A program made the translations under genes and the position numbers. Shown piece after piece: positions 33,676 to 42,647 of a stretch of 54,224 nt of DNA. The stretch is from Thermoplasmata archaeon (GTDB lineage Archaea > Thermoplasmatota > E2 > DHVEG-1). Under the pieces are notes generated by a model, which had not been told where the DNA came from, ran no database searches, and worked only from the letters and a program-made list of their open reading frames with translations. The stretch lies in assembly GCA_020054495.1 (NCBI GenBank), contig JAHWGK010000015.1, forward strand, positions 1-54,224, in the 5' to 3' direction. Every line of letters begins with the position of its first letter. The first letter of the stretch is position 1.

Positions 33676-34980
33676 TTACATTTTATACATTACAAGACCA
33701 GAACGCATCTTGGGCAAGAAATAAGTAGATTTTTGAGGCATGTGTTCGCCAGCATCTGCTATTGCTTTTAACTCCTCTATCTTTGTAGCATTCATCAAAA
33801 AAGATAAATCATATTTACATTCATCAATAAATTTTATTGCCTCTTCATCCACTCGTGTATATCTCACATGATTCTCAAGATTTTTTTGATCTATTCCCAT
33901 AAGATGTTCTAGAATAATTTTATGTAAAATTGAAACATCAAGCGATCTCCAGGTTTTTGATCGATCACTTGCAAATTCGTCCATAACTGCTTTATCTTTT
34001 AACGTTAAAAGATAATATTTGCCTTTGAGATACATGATAAACTTGTGATCTGTTTCGGTTTCTAAATCATCTTTGATTTTTTTTCTAACAGCTGCAAGGC
34101 TCGTCTTTGAACGATCAATTGTTTTTTTCTCCACAATAAAATATTCATTTAGTTTTTCTAAAAGACCATCCATATTTATGTTAGATTTTTTAATTAATCT
34201 ATGTGTTGGAAGGATTGATAGTCCATCATCAAACATGTTTGCAAGAATAACCATGCGATAATTAAATGAAGCATTTTTATCAAAATTTCCAGTCTTTTCT
34301 TTTACTTCGTTAGCATAATTAATTGCTGTTTGATATCGATGATGACCATCTGCAATAAATAATATATTACCTTTAAGCTTGGTTTGAACATCGGAAATAA
34401 TCTTTTCATCGTCTAATTTCCATAATTTATGATTGAAACCATCAGATCCTACAACATCTATAATTGGCTCATTTAAGGAATCATCAATTTTCTTTCTGAT
34501 AATATCTTTTTCATCAATATACAGCAACTGAATAGGTTCAAGATTTGCGTGACAAGCTCGCATAAGATTTAGCCGATCTGCCTTAGGTTTAGAAAGCGTT
34601 CTTTCATGGGCTTTGACAAGTTTATACTCTGGGTCGATTTTTAAGAGAACAAAGAATCCATTCATAATTTTTGTTTGATTTTTAATTTTATATTCAATTT
34701 TATATGGAAAAATGGCTTTTTTATTTGGATAAATTAGTATTGAGTCTTTTATCCACGTATCAAATAGTTTTTTCGCCCTAGTGTAACGATTATCGCATGC
34801 AGAGTCATCTTGATTTTGTTTTCCAAGAATTAACCTAACAATATTCTGGGGATGCTTTTCATAGAGCTCTGTTTGCATTTCTTTAGATATTATGTCATAT
34901 GGCGGAGACATTACATCATTAAAATTACCTATCTTTTTAGGATTATATGTTATGCCCTTGAATGAAGAAACTTCAACCAT
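33676..34980 (-). CDS. DUF1015 family protein
   Basis: 434 aa, near the family's usual length. The start VEVSSFKGITYNP and the SPPYDIIS segment are DUF1015 hallmarks, as are AHERTLSKPKADR and FIADGHHRYQTAINYA. The DGHHR motif resembles the DGHxR motif of ParB/SerK-like proteins; that comparison is mine and unproven. The family is widespread in archaea and bacteria with no function I can state. Soluble. ATG follows TAGGGAGACTA. Confidence 0.85.
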   Translation of the reverse strand: MVEVSSFKGITYNPKKIGNFNDVMSPPYDIISKEMQTELYEKHPQNIVRLILGKQNQDDSACDNRYTRAKKLFDTWIKDSILIYPNKKAIFPYKIEYKIKNQTKIMNGFFVLLKIDPEYKLVKAHERTLSKPKADRLNLMRACHANLEPIQLLYIDEKDIIRKKIDDSLNEPIIDVVGSDGFNHKLWKLDDEKIISDVQTKLKGNILFIADGHHRYQTAINYANEVKEKTGNFDKNASFNYRMVILANMFDDGLSILPTHRLIKKSNINMDGLLEKLNEYFIVEKKTIDRSKTSLAAVRKKIKDDLETETDHKFIMYLKGKYYLLTLKDKAVMDEFASDRSKTWRSLDVSILHKIILEHLMGIDQKNLENHVRYTRVDEEAIKFIDECKYDLSFLMNATKIEELKAIADAGEHMPQKSTYFLPKMRSGLVMYKM

Positions 34981-35091
34981 TTATTTAGTCTCCCTAAGTT
35001 TTATCCTAAATATTTTCACTTATTAAAAACGTTACTAAAATGAAATATTTTATATGCAACAGACAAAATACTACTTACTGGAGTTTAAGGG

Positions 35092-35247
35092 ATGAAATAT
35101 AGAGATATTATACTGTTATTTCTGGCAATTGGTTTCATACTTTCTATTGGTTATGTTTTAGGAGTTAATTCATCTCATTGGCTTTTCCCAGTAATTTTGT
35201 TTGCATTGTTAGTTATTGTTGTTTACAAACTTTGGATAGAAAAATAG
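35092..35247 (+). CDS. Small membrane protein with two spans
   Basis: 51 aa: KYRDIILLFLAIGFILSIGY, a short polar turn VNSSHW, then LFPVILFALLVIVVYKLW and IEK. An inside-out-inside hairpin. A GTTTAAGGG sits just before the ATG. No family recognised; it lies upstream of the pus10 operon but is separated from it by a promoter. Confidence 0.5.
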   Translation: MKYRDIILLFLAIGFILSIGYVLGVNSSHWLFPVILFALLVIVVYKLWIEK

Positions 35248-35303
35248 CATACCTCTAACTTGATACCAATGTTTTAAATAATATCGGTTATTAGCCTCAA
35301 CAA

Positions 35304-36533
35304 ATGACTGGTAGTTTAGACGACAAAGAAATACTTAATATTGCACAGACAACTCTATCAAAATATAAACTATGTGATCATTGTTTGGGTAGACTTTATG
35401 CAAAGATAGAAACTGACTTAACCAACAAAAAAAGAGGTCAGTTAATCAGAAGTTATCTTAAAGAAATCAGAAAAATAGAAGTAGAAAATTGTTGGCTTTG
35501 CTCTGGCCTTTTTAATGAAATACCTCATTTTACAGATTTAATAACAGATTCGTTAAAAGGTTATGATTTTGAAACTTTTTTAATTGGTTCAAAAGTAGAT
35601 GAAGATATTATTAGTAGAGAACAAGAGTTATTTGATTTTGCTGGCTCGGAATATTCAGAACCCATAAAAACAGAATTGAATAGGGAACTTGGCAAGATAT
35701 TGGAAAAAAAATTGAAACAGGAAGTTGATTTTAAAAATCCAACGATAATGGTAGTTATCGATACACCTTTTGATATCATAAATTTACAGATCAGTTCCCT
35801 TTTTATATACGGTAGATACAAAAAATATAAACGAGGCATACCTCAAACAAAATGGTTTTGTAAAATCTGTCAAGGAAAAGGTTGCAAGAGGTGTGATTAT
35901 ACAGGTAAATTGTATGATCTGAGTGTTGAAGAGCTAATTGCAAAAAGATTTTTGGAAGTAACCAAAGGCGATGGCGAATCATTTCATGGGTGCGGTAGAG
36001 AAGATATTGATGCTCTAATGCTTGGTAATGGACGCCCCTTTGTTTTAGAAATAAAAAATCCAAAGATCAGAAAACCTGACTTATCTAAAATGGGAAATTT
36101 CATTAACTCTACCAATGAAAATATTATTGAAATTAGTAATCTGCATTTTTCGGATAAGGCTGAAGTCATAAGATTAAAAGATGCAGGTTTCAGAAAAACC
36201 TATCGTATTGTTTTTAGAGGGAAAAAACCTATAAATAACGAAAAACTTAAAAAGGCTGCTCAGTCATTACGGGGTAAAAAAATAAGTCAGTTGACGCCAT
36301 CTAGAGTGGCTCACAGACGAGCTAATATGGTTAGAGAAAGACATATATATAATTGCAATATCGAATCTGTAAATGATGCTATGGCAACGCTGACGTTAGA
36401 AGCAGAATCAGGAACCTACATAAAAGAATTGGTGTCTGGTGATGATGGAAGAACAAAACCGAATATAAGTGAAATGATCGGGATTCTCTGTGAAGTAACC
36501 GAACTAGACGTAATTGAAATCAAGGGGGAATAA
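35304..36533 (+). CDS. pus10: tRNA pseudouridine synthase Pus10
   Basis: 409 aa. N-terminal zinc site Cys24-x2-Cys27 and Cys63-x2-Cys66 (LCDHCLG, CWLCSG). THUMP-containing middle, then a second cysteine group (CKICQGKGCKRC, 186-197). Catalytic Asp234 in GCGREDIDALML, followed by GRPFVLEIKNP. The C-terminus GTYIKELVSGDDGRTKPNIS closes the pseudouridine synthase domain. In archaea it makes pseudouridine 54/55 in the T-loop of tRNA. First gene of the operon with L21e, RpoF, DUF655 and KsgA; GTTTTAAATAAT at about 35270 is the likely TATA box and the leader is very short. Confidence 0.95.
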   Translation: MTGSLDDKEILNIAQTTLSKYKLCDHCLGRLYAKIETDLTNKKRGQLIRSYLKEIRKIEVENCWLCSGLFNEIPHFTDLITDSLKGYDFETFLIGSKVDEDIISREQELFDFAGSEYSEPIKTELNRELGKILEKKLKQEVDFKNPTIMVVIDTPFDIINLQISSLFIYGRYKKYKRGIPQTKWFCKICQGKGCKRCDYTGKLYDLSVEELIAKRFLEVTKGDGESFHGCGREDIDALMLGNGRPFVLEIKNPKIRKPDLSKMGNFINSTNENIIEISNLHFSDKAEVIRLKDAGFRKTYRIVFRGKKPINNEKLKKAAQSLRGKKISQLTPSRVAHRRANMVRERHIYNCNIESVNDAMATLTLEAESGTYIKELVSGDDGRTKPNISEMIGILCEVTELDVIEIKGE

Positions 36534-36536
36534 AAA

Positions 36537-36830
36537 TTGGTAACACGGTCAAAGGGGATTAGAAGTAAGAGTAGAAAATTGCTAAGAAAGAGACCAAGAG
36601 ATAGAGGGATTTCCTCAATTACAAGAGCGTTACAACAGTTTGAAGAAGGAGATTCTGTAAACATTCTAATTGATTCTTCTGTTCACAAAGGTATGCCTCA
36701 TATTCGTTTCCATGGACATACCGGCAAGGTAGAAGGAAAACAAGGGGAATCATATCTTGTTGGTATAAATGATGGGAAAAAACATAAAACATTAATTATT
36801 CGATCTGAACATTTGAGGAGAGTGCAATAG
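36537..36830 (+). CDS. rpl21e: 50S ribosomal protein L21e
   Basis: 97 aa, TTG start 3 bases after the pus10 stop, preceded by AAGGGGGAATAAAAA. The family signature is clear: KGIRSKSRKLLRKRPRDRGI, then HKGMPHIRFHGHTGKVEGKQ. Basic, no zinc. Archaeal/eukaryotic-specific large-subunit protein; the pus10-L21e-RpoF order is a known archaeal gene arrangement. Confidence 0.96.
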   Translation: MVTRSKGIRSKSRKLLRKRPRDRGISSITRALQQFEEGDSVNILIDSSVHKGMPHIRFHGHTGKVEGKQGESYLVGINDGKKHKTLIIRSEHLRRVQ

Positions 36831-37171
36831 TGGCATTACAAGAAAATGAGGGAAAACCTGTTTCAATTTCTGAAGTTAAAAGTATTCTGAAAAAAGTTGA
36901 AAAAGAACGAGAAGAATTGTTATATGAGCAAAAAATCGCTCTTGAGCATGCCCTTAAATTTGCAAAATTACCTATAAAAAAGACGACTGACCTAATAAAA
37001 GAACTTTCAAAGCTTGAGTTTTTACAAGAAATTCATGCTTATAAATTAGCTGATTTGCTTCCAACAACTGAAGATGATGTAAAAACAGTTTTTGCAAAAG
37101 AAAGGATCACATTAGGTGAAAATGAAATTAAAAAAATATTAGAAATATTAGGAAAATATTTGACTGAATAA
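36830..37171 (+). CDS. rpoF: DNA-directed RNA polymerase subunit F (Rpo4)
   Basis: 113 aa, GTG start overlapping the last base of the L21e stop (TAGTG). Helical; EQKIALEHALKFAKL and the HRDC-like end (LPTTEDDVKTVFAKERITLG, EIKKILEIL) match archaeal Rpo4/RpoF, which pairs with Rpo7 to form the polymerase stalk. The position behind L21e supports the call. Confidence 0.93.
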   Translation: MALQENEGKPVSISEVKSILKKVEKEREELLYEQKIALEHALKFAKLPIKKTTDLIKELSKLEFLQEIHAYKLADLLPTTEDDVKTVFAKERITLGENEIKKILEILGKYLTE

Positions 37172-37187
37172 TCAAGAGGAGAGACTT

Positions 37188-37757
37188 GTGGAAGATTATA
37201 TCTATATTTTGGACTTTTTAGCAAAAGGAAGAGGAGATTTACCCCCTCATAAAAGACAACCTTTAGTCTATGGTATAGGTGAAAATCAGTTTACATTACT
37301 TGAACTGGTTCCAAAAAAAGATGCATCCTTTGTCATTGGTGAACGAATATATGTTGGTAAAGATCCTGAAAAAAGAAAAAAAATAGCTAAAATTAAAGGC
37401 AGAATTAACTATGAAACTATGACATCAACAGCTCATGGTGAAATGCCTTATGTTATTTTAGATATGGTAAATAATCAAAAAGAACGTTTTTTAAAAATTT
37501 TTAATGAATCACCTGCTATTTCTACACGGTTTCATGTACTTGAACTTTTACCAGGTCTCGGCAAAAAAATGATGCATGACATACTTGATGAAAGGAAGAA
37601 AAAACCGTTTACCAGTTTTGAAGAAATGTGTGAACGAATAGACTTTTTAAGGGCACCAGATAAACTTATTGCTAAACGTATTGAACTAGAACTAACCGAT
37701 CCCGATCAAAAGTATCGCTTATTTACTCGCCCGCCTCTTTCAAAGAGTCATTACTGA
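37188..37757 (+). CDS. DUF655 protein, putative RNA-binding
   Basis: 189 aa, GTG start behind GAGGAGAGACTT. An OB-like N-terminal half (FTLLELVPKKDASFVIGERI) precedes a helix-hairpin-helix region (LELLPGLGKKMMHDILDERK, PFTSFEEMCERIDFL). The family is archaeal, nearly always sits between rpoF and ksgA, and is thought to bind nucleic acid in ribosome or tRNA biology; exact role not known. The stop is 7 bases before ksgA. Confidence 0.92.
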   Translation: MEDYIYILDFLAKGRGDLPPHKRQPLVYGIGENQFTLLELVPKKDASFVIGERIYVGKDPEKRKKIAKIKGRINYETMTSTAHGEMPYVILDMVNNQKERFLKIFNESPAISTRFHVLELLPGLGKKMMHDILDERKKKPFTSFEEMCERIDFLRAPDKLIAKRIELELTDPDQKYRLFTRPPLSKSHY

Positions 37758-37764
37758 TTATAAC

Positions 37765-38517
37765 ATGAAACAAAGACTTGGTCAAAATTTTTTAATTGAT
37801 AAAAAAGTTGCAGAACGAGAAGTTGATTACGCAAACATTACAAATGATGATATTGTTCTAGAAATAGGCCCAGGACATGGTATTCTAACCAAACTATTAG
37901 CTGAAAAAGCCCAAAAAGTAATAGCTCTAGAAATAGATGAAAATCTAATTAGTAACCTCAGAGACTCCATTCCTAATAACGTTGAATTAATCAATTGCGA
38001 TGCCATCAAGTTTGATTTTAGAGCATTGCCTAAATTCAATAAAATTGTATCTAACCTTCCATTTCAGATTTCTTCTCCAATAACTTTTAAACTTTTTGAC
38101 CATGAATTTAAACTAGCTGTACTCATTTATCAGAAAGAGTTTGCAAATCGTATGATTGCGAGTCCAGGTAGTAAAGATTATTCCAGATTATCTGTTAGTG
38201 TTTATTATAAAGCAAAATGTGAGCTTCTTGAGACAATTCCTAAAACCTGTTTTAAACCTCAACCAAAAGTTGATTCAGGTATAATTAGATTAACTCCCAG
38301 AAAACATCTTCCTTTTTCTGTAATTGATGAAAAATTTTTCTTTGATTTAATAAAAAATTTATTTAATCACCGACGTAAGAAGATAAAAAACATATTAAAT
38401 GAGCTATATTCTATACCACTGGAAGACGTACCTTTTTTGAATAACAGGGTAGAAAACCTAACACCAGAGCAAATGGGAGAACTTAGCAATATTTTATATG
38501 ATTTAGTATCTAACTAG
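37765..38517 (+). CDS. ksgA: 16S rRNA dimethyladenosine transferase KsgA/Dim1
   Basis: 250 aa. LGQNFLIDKKV at the start, SAM motif LEIGPGHGILTKLL, acidic residue in ALEIDENL, the target-base motif NLPFQISSP and the C-terminal FNHRRKKIKN. It dimethylates two adjacent adenines near the 3' end of 16S rRNA. Last gene of the operon. The length is typical for archaea. Confidence 0.96.
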   Translation: MKQRLGQNFLIDKKVAEREVDYANITNDDIVLEIGPGHGILTKLLAEKAQKVIALEIDENLISNLRDSIPNNVELINCDAIKFDFRALPKFNKIVSNLPFQISSPITFKLFDHEFKLAVLIYQKEFANRMIASPGSKDYSRLSVSVYYKAKCELLETIPKTCFKPQPKVDSGIIRLTPRKHLPFSVIDEKFFFDLIKNLFNHRRKKIKNILNELYSIPLEDVPFLNNRVENLTPEQMGELSNILYDLVSN

Positions 38518-38656
38518 AAACAAGGTATATGCCTACTTTTCTCCTTAGAGTATATTTTTTCATTTTGTCGTTTAGACACGATAATTATTTATATAATAGC
38601 CAATAAAGTATATCATTGTGGACTATGGTGGATTGATTTAGGAAGGAGAGATATAA

Positions 38657-39028
38657 ATGGATAAACGAATAATGGTAGTTGATGATGACCCAGATATATT
38701 AATAACTATAAGAAAAATTTTTGAAAATGAGGGTTATGAGGTTTTTACTGTTGATAGTGGAATTGATTGTATAAACGAGCTTGAAAGAGGATTCAATGGA
38801 ATTATTCTCATGGATATTATGATGCCTTTTATGGACGGATGGGACACAATCATGGAAATTATGAAAAGAGGATTTGATAAAGATGTCATAATTTCTATTT
38901 TAACTGCAAGGGGAACACCCGATCATGAAAAAATAAAAGGGCTTGAGTCATATATTTATGACTATATAACAAAACCATTTGATACCAAAAAATTAATTTC
39001 AAATGTTAAACAAATGGTTGCTATGTAG
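38657..39028 (+). CDS. CheY-like response regulator
   Basis: 123 aa, a single receiver domain. All switch residues are visible: VVDDDPD acidic pocket, phospho-Asp in LMDIMMPFMDGW, Thr in SILTARG, Lys in YITKPFDT. ATG follows GGAAGGAGAGATATAA. No output domain and no kinase nearby, so it acts either through a partner protein or as a phosphate relay. Confidence 0.92.
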   Translation: MDKRIMVVDDDPDILITIRKIFENEGYEVFTVDSGIDCINELERGFNGIILMDIMMPFMDGWDTIMEIMKRGFDKDVIISILTARGTPDHEKIKGLESYIYDYITKPFDTKKLISNVKQMVAM

Positions 39029-39139
39029 AAAATAAATTTTACTATATGTTTATATAATATTTTTCTAGTTTCTATTACGCGGATGCGCTGTGAATATCAA
39101 TGATGTACTCTGAACACAGAGATATTGCGGTGTCGTGTA

Positions 39140-40069
39140 TTAATGAGACCTTTTCAAATAGTTTGATTGCTTTAACCGTGTCACAAATTGACCGCAGTTG
39201 CTACCAATTGTATTTTCCTCTACGTCTCCAATGCTGAGAATCACATCAAAACCTCGAGAACGGAAATTGTCAACTATTTGATTAGCAGAAGAAGGATTGT
39301 AAGCATCTATTTCAGATATTAATTCATTACAAATAGCCATTTCAGTAGGATTTATTGGTGTAAGTTTTATAATAAATTTATCAGGGTTAAAAAAATTTCT
39401 TACAATGTTTTCATCAACAGGATAACCTTTACTCATTGCAAAATTCAGTGTAACCTTTTTATCACCGTTACTAGAAAATCTATTACCATACTCTGCAATT
39501 TCTTTAAAACTCAACTTAGGAATTGGGATTAATTCATCTCTTTTTTCATTGTCTGTTGTATGAACTGAAAATTGAAGCTGAAAATTTCCATTTTTATAAA
39601 ACTGATTTTTAATTTTTAATAATTCCTCAAGAAATCTTTCACAGTTTTTTGGCGCAACTGTTGAAATGGAGGGAAGAAGCCCAGGTGCATTATATACTAT
39701 GGGAAGTTGTTTTAATACTTCTAAAACATTATTATTAAAAGCAGGATCACCCATTCTTGCAAATTGTATTTTAAACTTTGGAATTGGAATGTTTCCATCG
39801 GGAAAACGCTTGCGAACCATATAATCTATTTCAGCAAGAATTTCCTCAGTTGTGAGCTTTCCTTTATATTCCCCCCCAGCATCACACATCTTACATCCAA
39901 CAGGACAACCAAAAAGTGTCGAAACAATAAGAACCCATTTTTCTTCCCTTGGAATTGGAGGCTGGATAGATTCAACGAATTCCACTAATTTTTCTTTATC
40001 GTCTCGAACTGATGCAACATAAACTTTTGCAAGGTCCTCTCGACCAAATTCTTCCAGAATTTCAATCAT
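39140..40069 (-). CDS. Radical SAM protein (RlmN-like)
   Basis: 309 aa. The [4Fe-4S]/SAM motif is Cys55-x3-Cys59-x2-Cys62 (STLFGCPVGCKMCDAGG). Downstream segments (FARMGDPAFNN, LPSISTVAP, QLQFSVHTTDNEKRDELIPI) follow the RlmN/Cfr-like radical SAM order, and the C-terminal part holds one Cys in GSNCGQFV. It lacks the long N-terminal region of bacterial RlmN. Its ATG overlaps the 3' end of the flavoprotein gene by 8 bases, so it is translated as the third gene of a coupled operon. Substrate unknown. Confidence 0.8.
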   Translation of the reverse strand: MIEILEEFGREDLAKVYVASVRDDKEKLVEFVESIQPPIPREEKWVLIVSTLFGCPVGCKMCDAGGEYKGKLTTEEILAEIDYMVRKRFPDGNIPIPKFKIQFARMGDPAFNNNVLEVLKQLPIVYNAPGLLPSISTVAPKNCERFLEELLKIKNQFYKNGNFQLQFSVHTTDNEKRDELIPIPKLSFKEIAEYGNRFSSNGDKKVTLNFAMSKGYPVDENIVRNFFNPDKFIIKLTPINPTEMAICNELISEIDAYNPSSANQIVDNFRSRGFDVILSIGDVEENTIGSNCGQFVTRLKQSNYLKRSH

Positions 40070-40949
40070 TTTTATCGCCTCGGATATAAGTATCTATTTC
40101 CATTGCTACACGAATACCTTGTCCGACTGCAATGCCAGTTTGCCTAAATCTACCTGTTTGAACATCACCTGCAATGTATAATCCCGGTATATTATTTTTC
40201 TCAATATCGTTAGTTAAGAGTTCATTGTTCGGATTTCTCCCACATGCTATAAGAATATAATCTGATTTTGCTAGAATCTCATGATTATTATTTATGGACA
40301 TAAATTTCGTCTCAAGTTGTCCTAAATCATTTTTTATTTCTACAGGCTTTAATAAAGAATGTAATTTTATCTTAGGGCATTTTTTTACTCTTTCTTCTAG
40401 TAAAGCTAGACATTTAGGTTTCTCTGACCGGAAAAAAAGCTCAACAAAAACACCATTATCAGCTAGGTTTAATGAATAATCAAAGGCAGCGTCACCGCCA
40501 CCAATCACAGTAACAATATCTTCAGGTTTGGCTATTGGGAGTAAATTCTTAATTTCATAAAACACAAGTTTTTTTGATAACTCCGCTTCTCCAGGAATAT
40601 TAAGAGTTTGAGGTTTAGTACCTGTAGCAATAATTACGGTTTTAAATTCAATTTCATCTTTTTGAGCATTACCCAATATAAACCGATTATTTTCAATTTT
40701 AATTTGTTTTATTTCACCTAATATTGTTTTAATTTTCCATTTATCTAGATGTTCCTTCAAAAATTTACCAAGCTTTTTTCCATCAATTCCATCTGGAAAT
40801 CCAGGATAATTTTCCACAAAATGAGCATTTAAAAGCAGTCCGCCAACCTCATCTTTTTCAAATAAAATTACATTGATTCCTGCTCTTTTAAGATATATTG
40901 AAGCAGCAATACCCGCAGGTCCAGCACCAATCACTGCAACGTCATGCAT
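40062..40949 (-). CDS. FAD/NAD(P)-dependent oxidoreductase, thioredoxin-reductase-like without CxxC
   Basis: 295 aa from the ATG at 40949, which follows AGGAGG about 10 bases upstream; the longer frame is unlikely. FAD-binding motif DVAVIGAGPAGIAASIYLKR, NAD(P) motif VTVIGGGDAAFDYSL, ATG motif VIIATGTKPQ, and the FAD end LYIAGDVQTGRFRQTGIAVG. The redox CxxC normally found before the NAD(P) domain is absent (LVFYEIKNLLPIA), so it is not a classical thioredoxin reductase; ferredoxin- or quinone-linked roles are possible. Coupled by 8-base overlaps to the genes on both sides. Confidence 0.85.
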   Translation of the reverse strand: MHDVAVIGAGPAGIAASIYLKRAGINVILFEKDEVGGLLLNAHFVENYPGFPDGIDGKKLGKFLKEHLDKWKIKTILGEIKQIKIENNRFILGNAQKDEIEFKTVIIATGTKPQTLNIPGEAELSKKLVFYEIKNLLPIAKPEDIVTVIGGGDAAFDYSLNLADNGVFVELFFRSEKPKCLALLEERVKKCPKIKLHSLLKPVEIKNDLGQLETKFMSINNNHEILAKSDYILIACGRNPNNELLTNDIEKNNIPGLYIAGDVQTGRFRQTGIAVGQGIRVAMEIDTYIRGDKND

Positions 40950-41610
40950 CAGGTTGAGCCTCCTGAAGAATTTCATCTGTTTTCATAGGGATTGCAAAAC
41001 CATCTGTCAATGTTCTGAGACTTGAAATATGCAACGACTCAGTTTCTGTTGCAGTTGCATCAACAACAAAATAAACGCCATAGTCTCTCATAAATGCATC
41101 TCTTGCAGTTGACTCACAGCATAAATGAGTCATTATGCCAGTTATAACTAATGTATCAATTTTTTTTTCATTTAATATCTGATCAAGATTCGTTCCAATA
41201 AAGGCACTATATCTATTTTTACGAAAAATAGTATCATTTTTTTTAAAGTCAATAGATGAATGAATCTTAGATAAAGGGTTATTTACTCTTAGCATATCCC
41301 CCCACCATTTGCCCATTACACCAGGTTCTTCATCAACTTCCAGTGCATGAAATGTAAATATTATGGGAAAACCCTTTTTCCTATAATTATTGATTATTAA
41401 ATTAATATTTGGAACGATTGTTGTAGCTGCTGGTATATACGAATGCGATTCTCTGTTTAAAAAAAACTCTTGCATATCTATTACTAGTAATGCAGAATTT
41501 TTTGGTGAAAAATTAAAATTATTCCTTCTTTTAGAGGGTATACTTAACTCTGACATCCATTCATTGGTCTTTGGTGAAATATTTTCTTTTGTAAGATAAC
41601 TTTCGTTCAT
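40942..41610 (-). CDS. Isochorismatase-family cysteine hydrolase
   Basis: 222 aa from the ATG at 41610 behind GGAGTGTCA; a GTG two codons earlier is also open. Catalytic triad: Asp45 (LLVIDMQEF), Lys131 (RKNRYSAF) and Cys164 (GIMTHLCCESTARDA). The fold covers isochorismatases, nicotinamidases and amidases; WWGDMLRVNNP and the cis-peptide segment TGIMTHLC fit. Substrate cannot be told. First gene of the three-gene operon with the flavoprotein and the radical SAM protein. Confidence 0.88.
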   Translation of the reverse strand: MNESYLTKENISPKTNEWMSELSIPSKRRNNFNFSPKNSALLVIDMQEFFLNRESHSYIPAATTIVPNINLIINNYRKKGFPIIFTFHALEVDEEPGVMGKWWGDMLRVNNPLSKIHSSIDFKKNDTIFRKNRYSAFIGTNLDQILNEKKIDTLVITGIMTHLCCESTARDAFMRDYGVYFVVDATATETESLHISSLRTLTDGFAIPMKTDEILQEAQPDA

Positions 41611-41683
41611 TGACACTCCAACATTTCTTCTTTGAGCCAGCTGGGAATGTCAATGTCATTAAAAAAATGTTAGTACTGATTAT

Positions 41684-42382
41684 TTAATTGCTTTTTACAA
41701 TCGCAAAATAATTATCAAAGTAATTTTTTGAAAAATACTTTACTCCGTCTATCTTTATTAGATCAAGACCTGCCTGCTTAATATCATTTTGGAGTTCTCT
41801 TTTGCTATAAAGATGATAAAATCTTGAAATATCTAAGCCATGCTGCCTCCAATAAATATCAATATCTCCAAATTCTTTTCTATTTACATTTGTAAGACAT
41901 TTTTTAATAAAATGTTGTCGGAATTTATCTTGCCATCTTGACCATACACTTATAATTGCTTCTCCATCTTTTTTTAAAATCCTATTTATTTCCATTAATG
42001 ATTTGAGTCGTCTATATCTCTGAGGGATATTATGCATTGTTGCAATATATAAAACTGCATCAACCAAATTGTCTTTAATAGGAATATTTACAGCCTCTGA
42101 ATGCATTAACTCTACATTTGATAAGTTATTTTCAGTAATCTTTTTTTGAACAATTTTAAGTAATTCCTCTGAAACATCAACCCCAAAAACCTTTTTACAT
42201 TGTTTTGCACAAGGTATAAGATGCCTTCCGTTACCACAACCAATATCAGCTACTAAACTTTCCTTTGACAAATTATTAATAAAATCTATGCACTCTATCC
42301 ATGGTTTACGCCTTGTAGAATCAAAGCTTTTAGCTATTGCATTCCAAGTATCTTCAGATTTTTTGGTATAAACGTTTGTCAT
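41684..42382 (-). CDS. Class I SAM-dependent methyltransferase, Trm9-like
   Basis: 232 aa. SAM motif VADIGCGNGRHLIPCA, acidic VFGVDVSEEL, motif with MHNIPQRYRRLKSLMEINRI and EAIISVWSRW. The N-terminal TWNAIAKSFDSTRRKPW is typical of Trm9/ALKBH8-type tRNA wobble-uridine methyltransferases, and I favour that role, though related small-molecule methyltransferases look similar. Probably leaderless (TTTTTATGTA about 25 bases upstream). Divergent from 42648, with a perfect palindrome between. Confidence 0.8.
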   Translation of the reverse strand: MTNVYTKKSEDTWNAIAKSFDSTRRKPWIECIDFINNLSKESLVADIGCGNGRHLIPCAKQCKKVFGVDVSEELLKIVQKKITENNLSNVELMHSEAVNIPIKDNLVDAVLYIATMHNIPQRYRRLKSLMEINRILKKDGEAIISVWSRWQDKFRQHFIKKCLTNVNRKEFGDIDIYWRQHGLDISRFYHLYSKRELQNDIKQAGLDLIKIDGVKYFSKNYFDNYFAIVKSN

Positions 42383-42488
42383 TTGAGATATCTACATAAA
42401 AAGATAGTTTTTATTTTTATCATTATAAAACCAGTTTTATTCAATAACATTAACTGGTTACTTACTAGTTTTTTATTTAGTATTTATT

Positions 42489-42506
42489 GTTCGGAAATTT
42501 CCGAAC
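42489..42506. promoter_or_regulatory. 18-bp perfect palindrome in a divergent promoter region
   Basis: GTTCGGAAATTTCCGAAC is symmetrical throughout and lies 107 bases from the methyltransferase start and 142 bases from the start of the transglutaminase-like gene. It looks like the site of a dimeric repressor or activator. Confidence 0.5.
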
Positions 42507-42647
42507 GTTTTCTAACATTTAATATACCGCCGAATAGCTTACCCAAATGCACATAATAACAGTGAGACTATTCAAACTCTTTAATATAGTCAATCCAGTA
42601 ACAGAAGAATATTTATAGCTTAAAATATACTATCTTAGATAATAAAA

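Noticed and set aside
39080-39130. Possible C/D-box-like small RNA (ATGATG and CTGA boxes)
   Set aside because: The boxes are imperfect and the spacing is wrong for a second C'/D' pair.
40062-40949. Calling the flavoprotein a thioredoxin reductase (trxB)
   Set aside because: The redox-active CxxC is missing from the NAD(P) domain.
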